Source: Candidatus Omnitrophota bacterium (GTDB lineage Bacteria > Omnitrophota > Gorgyraeia > 2-01-FULL-45-10). Taken from it: 5,578 nt of DNA. Position numbers and translations under genes: made by a program. The stretch covers positions 1-5,578 of the forward strand of contig JAQUQN010000076.1 in assembly GCA_028716065.1 (NCBI GenBank), given 5' to 3'. The stretch's first letter is position 1; the number at the start of each line of letters is the position of its first letter. The notes below the pieces were generated by a model. That model worked only from the letters and a program-made list of their open reading frames with translations, did no database searches and was not told where the DNA came from. This document shows positions 1 through 4,449 of this stretch, in pieces.

Positions 1-68
1 TTTATCTGGCGCATGGCCTCGGCCATCGCCTCATTTCCCGTTCTCGCTACTATGTTCTCTTTTGCCAT
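1..68 (-). CDS. porA: 2-oxoacid (pyruvate):ferredoxin oxidoreductase, alpha subunit, N-terminal fragment
   Basis: Only the first 22 complete codons are inside the window; the gene runs off the left edge. The peptide begins MAKENIVARTGNEA and continues AMAEAMRQI, matching the usual start of the alpha subunit (TGNEAxAxAMRQI), which precedes the pyrimidine-binding domain of the thiamine-diphosphate enzyme. In the four-subunit enzyme, alpha and beta together form the site that converts pyruvate and CoA to acetyl-CoA, CO2 and reduced ferredoxin. The ATG (66-68) lies 8 nt after the porD stop. An AAGGA that runs into the porD stop codon could serve as ribosome binding site, although its 12-nt spacing is long. 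The identification rests on a short peptide plus the porC-porD-porA order; pyruvate as substrate is inferred, since related 2-oxoacid oxidoreductases look alike here. Confidence 0.85.
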   Translation of the reverse strand, partial: MAKENIVARTGNEAMAEAMRQI

Positions 69-76
69 TTTAAATT

Positions 77-415
77 TTAATCCTTGGACTTCGGTTTTCC
101 AGCTGCCTTGGCTTCACGCTCGGAAACCATCTTTATCGCCTTGCCCTTAACGGGGCATTCATGCTCGCATATGCCGCAGCCCTTGCAATAATCATAATCG
201 AACCCCACTACCTTACCGTCCTTTACCAGAACAGCGGAGTCGGGGCAATATACCCAGCAGGTCAGGCAATTTATGCACTTCTCAGGGATGTGTATGGGCC
301 TCTGGGTCCGCCAGTCGCCGGTCTTGAAGTCCCTACTCGTTCCCCCGCCTATTATCAGGTCGCCTTCGGGGAGTTCCTTCCAGCCGGGTTTTGTTATTTT
401 CTTTTTTTCTGTCAT
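77..415 (-). CDS. porD: Pyruvate:ferredoxin oxidoreductase, delta subunit (2x[4Fe-4S] ferredoxin)
   Basis: This 112-residue protein is the electron-transfer subunit of a four-subunit 2-oxoacid:ferredoxin oxidoreductase, passing electrons from the thiamine centre to soluble ferredoxin. Two classical CxxCxxCxxxCP motifs are visible: Cys47, 50, 53 and 57, and Cys77, 80, 83 and 87, enough for two [4Fe-4S] clusters. The segment before them, with GWKELPEGDLI near residue 11 and KTGDWRTQRP near 31, is typical of PorD rather than of a free ferredoxin. The C-terminus is a short Lys/Ala-rich tail. Length is normal for the family. It lies 37 nt after porC and 8 nt before porA, so co-transcription is likely. 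Oddly, no Shine-Dalgarno sequence precedes the ATG: the space holds a heptamer repeat and an A-rich run. Codons 3-5 (GAA AAA AAG) contain a seven-A tract. Confidence 0.95.
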   Translation of the reverse strand: MTEKKKITKPGWKELPEGDLIIGGGTSRDFKTGDWRTQRPIHIPEKCINCLTCWVYCPDSAVLVKDGKVVGFDYDYCKGCGICEHECPVKGKAIKMVSEREAKAAGKPKSKD

Positions 416-420
416 TTTTT

Positions 421-455
421 ATTACTAGTTGCGAGTTACTGGTTACGGGTAACTA
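421..455. repeat. Heptanucleotide tandem repeat at the porC-porD junction
   Basis: Five consecutive 7-bp units fill the gap between porC and porD. Read on the coding (minus) strand they are TAGTTAC, CCGTAAC, CAGTAAC, TCGCAAC and TAGTAAT, with a consensus close to NNGTAAC. The first triplet of the first unit is the porC stop codon (453-455), and the array ends 5 nt before the porD start. The units differ at one to three positions, so this is a degenerate array rather than a fresh slippage product. Function is unknown; short tandem heptamers are known in other bacteria, for example the STRR repeats of filamentous cyanobacteria. Confidence 0.75.
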
Positions 456-1031
456 TGTTTTAACCTCATTATACGCGCGTTCGATCGCTTTTATGTTCCC
501 CTCTATGACATCCGGTTTCGATTTGAATTTCTTCGCCAGTTTTTTCTTAGTATCCTCAAGCATCTCCTTGAAGTCCAATATGTCCGTCGCTTTTACCAGC
601 GCTCCGAGCATGGGCGTATTGGGAATATCCCTGCCGATCGTCTCTTTAGATATGGTGGAAGCGTCCACGGTAAATACCTTTATCCCGGATTTTATGGAGC
701 AGTGTTTCCTTATATCGTCGGCCGTCTTATCGGTATTCACTATGAGCGTGCCGTTATCCGGCATGCCATCGACGACGTCCACGCTCTCCATCAGCGTGGG
801 GTCCAATACCAAGACTATGTCTGGATTTGTTACTCCGGAATGGAGCAATATCGGCTCTGAAGAGAGGCGATTGAACGAAGCTACGGGCGCTCCCATTCTT
901 TCGGGGCCGTATTCCGGGAACGCCTGTATGTATTTTCCTGAACTCAAGGCCGCGTCAGCGAACAAAAGAGCCGCTGTCTTGGCCCCCTGGCCGCCTCTTC
1001 CGTGCCAGCGGATTTCAACTAAATCTTTCAT
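453..1031 (-). CDS. porC: Pyruvate:ferredoxin oxidoreductase, gamma subunit
   Basis: This 192-residue protein is the gamma subunit of a multi-subunit 2-oxoacid:ferredoxin oxidoreductase, a cytoplasmic enzyme of anaerobic pyruvate oxidation (or reductive carboxylation). Recognisable family motifs are the N-terminal WHGRGGQGAKTAA (residues 9-21), FPEYGPERMGAPV (38-50) and the later NTPMLGALV (138-146). Length is normal (about 180-200). The start is set by the family N-terminus (MxxxxEIRWHGRGGQG); the ribosome binding site is weak, an A-rich stretch without a clear GGAG. It begins 24 nt after the upstream membrane protein gene and is followed by porD and porA, giving the usual gamma-delta-alpha-(beta) order. 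Its stop codon is the first triplet of a heptamer array. Substrate specificity for pyruvate is inferred from the general family resemblance; 2-oxoisovalerate or 2-oxoglutarate enzymes have a similar gamma subunit. Confidence 0.93.
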   Translation of the reverse strand: MKDLVEIRWHGRGGQGAKTAALLFADAALSSGKYIQAFPEYGPERMGAPVASFNRLSSEPILLHSGVTNPDIVLVLDPTLMESVDVVDGMPDNGTLIVNTDKTADDIRKHCSIKSGIKVFTVDASTISKETIGRDIPNTPMLGALVKATDILDFKEMLEDTKKKLAKKFKSKPDVIEGNIKAIERAYNEVKT

Positions 1032-1055
1032 TTATGTAATTTTCTTATTCGACCT

Positions 1056-1847
1056 TCAAAACACCTTCGCTGCGGAGGTCTTTTCCTTCTCGGCAAGCGC
1101 GAGATAGAACGCCATGAAACTGGCCGTCATCACGACTCCGAGATAACTATTGAAGATGCTGTTCACGATACCGATCACGATCTGGCCGGCTTGTGCAGGC
1201 ATCGCCACCGTGACGAGCCCTACCAGGAAACCTACCACGAACCCGATGCCGAGCGAGATCAACACGAGCAGGATCAAGAGTAATAGCACCTTCAATATCG
1301 ACCTTCTCACGGTCCTCATGCTCGCCTTCATGGCGCCCATGATCCCGATCTCATCGCAAACGGCGGAATACGGAGAGAAGATAAGAAGGAATATCGTATA
1401 TAGCCCCAGCGCTCCTATAATTATAGAGACGATACCGGCTACTGTCGTCACCACCGTATTGTTCAGGGGCGCTGTCGCGGCGACTATCAGCGCCGCTACC
1501 AAGCCCACTATGGCTATGATCAAAACTATGATAATGCCAAGCCCGAGGAGGCGCAGGTAATACTTGGCGCCGTATTTCGCGAAACCGGCCAATTTCATGC
1601 TGCCGGCCTTTAAATAATCCCTCACAAGGCCCAGGGACCCGCCCTGTACAAATATGCTCGCCAATATAAAGATGATGGCAAAGGCAAGGGCAACCACGTT
1701 GACCTGCGGCGCTGGCGCTGTTGCCGGTCCCGCAAGCGGTATGCTCGCCAGGTTCCATATAAGATTAAATACGAACAAAATGAGAACCAAACCTAGATTC
1801 CGGGTAGCTACACCGAAGCCCTTCCTGATCGCTTCCATTATTCCCAT
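1056..1847 (-). CDS. Six-helix integral membrane protein of unknown function
   Basis: I do not recognise a specific function. The 263-residue product is very hydrophobic, with about six membrane segments near residues 17-38, 51-70, 98-125, 132-157, 184-213 and 222-250. A conserved-looking cytoplasmic stretch (FSPYSAVCDE, then MGAMKASMRTVRRS near 171-183) precedes the fifth helix. This SPY.AV.DE...A.K.S...R arrangement resembles the membrane domain seen in glycerophosphodiester phosphodiesterase membrane-domain and DUF4013-like proteins, but that is an impression of topology only. The hydrophilic tail LAEKEKTSAAKVF ends the protein. The start at 1845-1847 is favoured because AGGAGG lies 4 nt upstream; the next Met (residue 4) would have a 13-nt spacing. 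It is the first gene after a strong promoter and a structured leader and lies 24 nt before porC, so it probably shares the por transcript. Nothing in the sequence shows a role in pyruvate oxidation. Confidence 0.8.
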   Translation of the reverse strand: MGIMEAIRKGFGVATRNLGLVLILFVFNLIWNLASIPLAGPATAPAPQVNVVALAFAIIFILASIFVQGGSLGLVRDYLKAGSMKLAGFAKYGAKYYLRLLGLGIIIVLIIAIVGLVAALIVAATAPLNNTVVTTVAGIVSIIIGALGLYTIFLLIFSPYSAVCDEIGIMGAMKASMRTVRRSILKVLLLLILLVLISLGIGFVVGFLVGLVTVAMPAQAGQIVIGIVNSIFNSYLGVVMTASFMAFYLALAEKEKTSAAKVF

Positions 1848-1850
1848 ACA

Positions 1851-1858
1851 CCCTCCTC
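1851..1858 (-). promoter_or_regulatory. Strong Shine-Dalgarno sequence of the membrane protein gene
   Basis: The coding strand reads GAGGAGGG directly upstream of the ATG at 1845-1847. The AGGAGG core (1852-1857) stands 4 nt from that ATG and decides between it and the in-frame Met codon three codons later. It is by far the strongest ribosome binding site in the por-side gene cluster; porC and porD have weak or no such signal. Confidence 0.75.
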
Positions 1859-1868
1859 TAATGAGGCC

Positions 1869-1900
1869 ACAACTTATGAAGCGATAGCGACATAAGTTGT
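1869..1900 (-). promoter_or_regulatory. Perfect 10-bp inverted repeat in the leader, just upstream of the ribosome binding site
   Basis: ACAACTTATG (1869-1878) and CATAAGTTGT (1891-1900) are perfect reverse complements separated by a 12-nt loop. In the minus-strand transcript this forms a hairpin ending about 10 nt before the AGGAGG of the membrane protein gene. No U-run follows, so it is not an intrinsic terminator. It could be an RNA element modulating translation, a protein-binding dyad, or part of a dispersed repeat. I cannot match it to a known riboswitch. Confidence 0.6.
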
Positions 1901-1927
1901 TCGCACCGCTTTGTCGTTGGGCCGAAT

Positions 1928-1976
1928 TAAATCCCGCCTGAATAAGAAATTTTTCATATGGCTGGCGGGATGTTTA
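1928..1976 (-). promoter_or_regulatory. GC-rich hairpin at the expected 5' end of the leader transcript
   Basis: ATCCCGCC (1931-1938) and GGCGGGAT (1964-1971) form an 8-bp perfect stem. It extends by TAAA/TTTA across one bulged base (1972), around a 25-nt A/T-rich loop. With the predicted start site near 1976, the hairpin would sit at the very 5' end of the mRNA. Such 5' stems can protect transcripts, which is an inference here. Alternatively it could weakly terminate read-through from recR: the 3' arm is followed on the minus strand by only a short T-rich stretch (TTTAATT), so a strong terminator is unlikely. Confidence 0.5.
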
Positions 1977-1982
1977 TTGTAA

Positions 1983-2011
1983 ATGATATCAGATAAAGAA
2001 GGCGCTGTCAA
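1983..2011 (-). promoter_or_regulatory. Sigma70-type promoter for the membrane protein-porCDA operon
   Basis: On the minus strand a perfect -35 box TTGACA (2006-2011) is separated by exactly 17 nt from TATCAT (1983-1988), five of six matches to the -10 consensus. Transcription would start near 1975-1977, giving a leader of about 130 nt before the ATG at 1847. It lies just after the recR stop codon and is the only convincing promoter before the por genes. Confidence 0.75.
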
Positions 2012-2038
2012 GGGCATTGTCCTGATTTAACCCTTTAT

Positions 2039-2641
2039 TCAGCGTATATCACGCCTGCCTTCGAACGCCTTTATTATGGTCGCCTGGTCGGCGTGGCCTA
2101 TGTCGCTGCCTACCGGCATGCCGTAGGCCACCCTTGTAAGCTTCGCGCCGCTATCCTTGAGGACATTCGAAAGGTAGAGGGCGGTGGCCTCTCCTTCCGT
2201 ATTGAAATCGGTAGCTATGATTATTTCCCTGAACTTCTCTTTCCTGGCCCTGGCCAGCAATTCCTCTATCTTCAATTCCGATGGCCCTATTCCGTCAAGC
2301 GGCGAAAGCGAACCGAGGAGGACATGGTATAGGCCGTTATAATTTCCGGACTTTTCTATGGTTATTATATCGTTGGGCTCCTCCACAACGCATAATAGGG
2401 ACTTATTTCTCGAATGGCTTTTACAGATCTCGCAAAGTTCGTCATCGCTCAGGTTATTACATGACTTGCAGAACCTGACCGATTCCTTTACCTTGGTAAT
2501 AGCTTTCGAAAGGGCCTCGGCATCGCCCTTGGACGACCTCAGTATGTAAAAGGCCAGCCGCTGGGCGGTCTTGGAGCCTATCCCCGGCATCTTGGAAAAT
2601 TCATCCACCAGCACCTTCATCGAAACCGGGAAACCCGTCAT
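2039..2641 (-). CDS. recR: Recombination mediator protein RecR
   Basis: RecR works with RecO (and RecF) to load RecA on single-stranded DNA covered by SSB during gap repair. The 200-residue product has the full family architecture. It carries a helix-hairpin-helix with MPGIGSKTAQRLAFYIL (residues 18-34) and a four-cysteine zinc motif (Cys58, 61, 70 and 73). A TOPRIM domain follows, beginning at LCVVEEPND (83-91) with IIATDFNTEGEATALYL at 141-157. The C-terminal motif is GMPVGSDIGHADQATI with a final EGRR. Length is normal (about 200). TOPRIM reads ATDFNTEGE where many homologues have ATNPTxEGE, a mild variation. The start codon overlaps the dnaX stop (ATGA), and a GAGGAG lies 9 nt upstream inside dnaX, suggesting translational coupling. 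No clear intrinsic terminator separates it from the promoter downstream. Confidence 0.97.
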   Translation of the reverse strand: MTGFPVSMKVLVDEFSKMPGIGSKTAQRLAFYILRSSKGDAEALSKAITKVKESVRFCKSCNNLSDDELCEICKSHSRNKSLLCVVEEPNDIITIEKSGNYNGLYHVLLGSLSPLDGIGPSELKIEELLARARKEKFREIIIATDFNTEGEATALYLSNVLKDSGAKLTRVAYGMPVGSDIGHADQATIIKAFEGRRDIR

Positions 2642-4314
2642 CGGGTCCTTCTCCTCGCATTATTCTCTTTTACTTCGCCTTCGAATATCTCTATCGCGCT
2701 GTCTATTATAGGTTCCGCCTCTTCCTGAGAAACGGTCAGTTCTTCAGATCCCGGCCCGGCGCCCGATGAACCGCTATCCGCATTGGCGGTTTCGGTCAAT
2801 ACCAATTTAACCCTGAGGTCCAGATTCAGGTTCTCCTTTATCGAATCTTCAATGAGCTTTCTGTTCTCGGGAGACTCTAGCACCTCTTTATGAAATTTCG
2901 ACTCTTTGGGAAAACCTATGGATAAGAGATCTTTCTCGAGGTCCACGAGCCGGCCCTCTCTCAAATACGATGCTACGGATATCTTCTTCTTGCTTATTCC
3001 TTCCACTACCTTCGGCCAATAAGGCAATATGCCCTCCAGGTCTTTCGATTTTTCTATAGTGGCATCTGGGGCCTTCTCCGTTTCATGGGGAACAGTGTCT
3101 TCAACTTCTATTTTATTCGCCGCCTTCTCTCTTCTCTCTTCTGTCTTTTCGCTTCCGGCTCCCAACTCCAAACTCCCAACTCCAAACTCCTTAACCTTCT
3201 CCACGATATCCGCCAGGGATACTATCGATCCGAGGCGCGTAAGTTTTATCATGGCGGCCTCGAAAGGCACCCTCGAAAGGCTGGACTTGCGTGTCATGTC
3301 GATAGTGTTGGAGAGCGTATATATAACGTATAAGATCTGTTCGACAGAGAAGAAGTTAGCCTCCGTTTCATATCGTTTTATCTTCTCCGGGCTCGCGGCT
3401 ATGAGCGAGTTGAGGTCCTTGCTTATCTTTACCACCGAAATATTCCTGAAATGTTCTATGAGGCCCAATATCACCTGGACCACGTCCTTGCCTTCATTGA
3501 CGATCCTTTCTATTATCCTGAGCGCTCCGAGGGCATCCTTCTTCTTGATGCAATCGGATAGCCCGAAGAGGATCTCTTCGTCCACTATACCCAATATATC
3601 AGATACGGTGCCTGGTTCTATCCTGCCCTTCGAGAATGAAGCTATCTGGTCCAGCACCACCTCGGCGTCCCTCATGCTGCCGTCGGAATATTTCGCTATC
3701 AAAGCGAGTGCCTCGTCGTTTACATCGAACTTCTCTTTTTCGGCTATCTTCTTCAGTGTTTCAAATATGAATTTGGCGGATATCCTCCTGAAATCAAACC
3801 TCTGGCACCTCGAAAGTATCGTGGAGGGCACCTTGTGCGGCTGGGTGGTGGCGAAAATAAATTTGACGTGGACAGGCGGTTCCTCGAGGGTCTTCAAAAG
3901 GGCGTTGAAGGCCTCCTGGGTGAGCATGTGGACTTCATCTATAATATATATCTTGAACTTTCCCGATGTCGGTGAAAATTTGACATTATCCCTGAGGTTC
4001 CTTATCTCGTCTATGCCCCTGTTGGACGCGCCGTCTATCTCGAGGATGTCGAGGCTGGTGCCCTTAGTTATCTCTTTACAGGCGGGGCATGAATTGCACG
4101 GCTCGAGCGTCGGCCCTTTCTCGCAATTGAGCGCCTTGGCAAGGATCCTGGCGGTAGTGGTCTTTCCCACTCCCCTGGGCCCGGCAAATAGATAGGCGTG
4201 AGACACCCTGTCTTTGGATATGGCGTTCTTGAGCGTCGTGGTAATGTGCGGCTGGCCGATTACCTCATCGAATATTTGAGGCCTATATTTTCTCGCTAAT
4301 GCAATATATCCCAT
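2638..4314 (-). CDS. dnaX: DNA polymerase III subunit tau (clamp-loader ATPase)
   Basis: DnaX is the AAA+ motor of the clamp loader that places the beta sliding clamp on DNA. Visible features in the 558 residues start with the family N-terminus LARKYRPQIFDEVIGQ and Walker A GPRGVGKT (45-52). Zinc-binding Cys64, 73, 76 and 79, Walker B IIDEVHM (124-130), sensor-1 ATTQPHKVP (155-163) and the SRC arginine-finger motif (168-170) follow. Helical AAA+ lid and collar domains continue to about residue 370. The linker then carries a seven-residue periodicity (375-397) encoded by a heptamer array, and a charged C-terminal region follows. I found no A6/A7 slippery run in the gene, so an E. coli-style frameshifted gamma form is not indicated. 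AAGGAG lies only 2 nt before the ATG, an unusually tight spacing, but the family N-terminus fixes this start. It has its own promoter and overlaps recR by 4 nt. Confidence 0.97.
   Translation of the reverse strand: MGYIALARKYRPQIFDEVIGQPHITTTLKNAISKDRVSHAYLFAGPRGVGKTTTARILAKALNCEKGPTLEPCNSCPACKEITKGTSLDILEIDGASNRGIDEIRNLRDNVKFSPTSGKFKIYIIDEVHMLTQEAFNALLKTLEEPPVHVKFIFATTQPHKVPSTILSRCQRFDFRRISAKFIFETLKKIAEKEKFDVNDEALALIAKYSDGSMRDAEVVLDQIASFSKGRIEPGTVSDILGIVDEEILFGLSDCIKKKDALGALRIIERIVNEGKDVVQVILGLIEHFRNISVVKISKDLNSLIAASPEKIKRYETEANFFSVEQILYVIYTLSNTIDMTRKSSLSRVPFEAAMIKLTRLGSIVSLADIVEKVKEFGVGSLELGAGSEKTEERREKAANKIEVEDTVPHETEKAPDATIEKSKDLEGILPYWPKVVEGISKKKISVASYLREGRLVDLEKDLLSIGFPKESKFHKEVLESPENRKLIEDSIKENLNLDLRVKLVLTETANADSGSSGAGPGSEELTVSQEEAEPIIDSAIEIFEGEVKENNARRRTR
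3124..3193. repeat. In-frame heptanucleotide array inside the dnaX linker
   Basis: Ten successive 7-bp units run without a phase break; on the + strand every unit starts with CT. The coding-strand units fall into two halves. The promoter-proximal half has alternating TTTGGAG and TTGGGAG units. The other half is purine-rich with units such as AGAGAAG (twice), ACAGAAG and CGAAAAG. Because 7 nt read three times gives seven codons, the array encodes a seven-residue periodic peptide (EFGVGSL, ELGAGSE, KTEERRE) at residues 376-396, in the flexible linker after the collar domain. Length is a whole-protein-compatible insertion. The mixture of sharp and degenerate units suggests an old array with a younger duplicated part. 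Confidence 0.8.
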
Positions 4315-4337
4315 GGCTCCTTTTCCGGTAGATGGAT

Positions 4338-4366
4338 ATTATACCTCAATCACGCTTTTCCTTCAA
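4338..4366 (-). promoter_or_regulatory. Sigma70-type promoter for dnaX-recR
   Basis: On the minus strand TTGAAG (4361-4366; four of six -35 matches) stands 17 nt from a perfect TATAAT (4338-4343). A start site near 4331 would give a short leader of about 16 nt before the dnaX ATG. It lies between the REP-like palindrome and dnaX, so dnaX-recR can be transcribed independently of the glycosyltransferase gene. Confidence 0.75.
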
Positions 4367-4391
4367 TTCATACTTTACTACCTCGGAGTAT

Positions 4392-4449
4392 AAAAGGGGA
4401 CAGGCTACTTTTTATTCATCTGTTATCAAAAAGTAGCCTGTCCCCTTTT
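4392..4449. repeat. Perfect 22-bp inverted repeat, REP/RAYT-like palindrome and possible terminator
   Basis: The arms 4392-4413 and 4428-4449 are exact reverse complements around a 14-nt loop. Each arm contains GGGGACAGGCTAC flanked by A4 and T5. From memory, very similar GGGGACAGGCTAC palindromes recur in many environmental bacterial genomes and are linked to REP-associated tyrosine (RAYT, IS200-like) transposases; I could not check this and no transposase gene is in the window. The right arm encodes the last residues of the glycosyltransferase gene. On either strand the hairpin is preceded by A4 and its 3' arm ends in T4, so it may also work as an intrinsic terminator for the gene to its right. 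Confidence 0.85.

Noticed and set aside
391..1107. A 238-codon open frame on the + strand, antisense to porC
   Set aside because: It covers porC, which has clear family motifs, and the translation looks like a Ser/Phe-rich shadow without family resemblance.
2009..2036. AAGGG...CCCTT inverted repeat after recR as a terminator
   Set aside because: The stem is only 5 bp with a 16-nt loop, is not followed by a T-run, and overlaps the -35 box of the next promoter.
3721..3745. A5G run in dnaX as a programmed frameshift site
   Set aside because: The run has only five A residues, is not an X XXY YYZ heptamer, and lies in the AAA+ core, not at the collar-tau boundary where a gamma form would end.
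3029..4195. A 388-codon open frame on the + strand, antisense to dnaX
   Set aside because: It lies wholly inside the well-supported dnaX gene and its translation shows no recognisable domain. It is a shadow of the minus-strand coding sequence.
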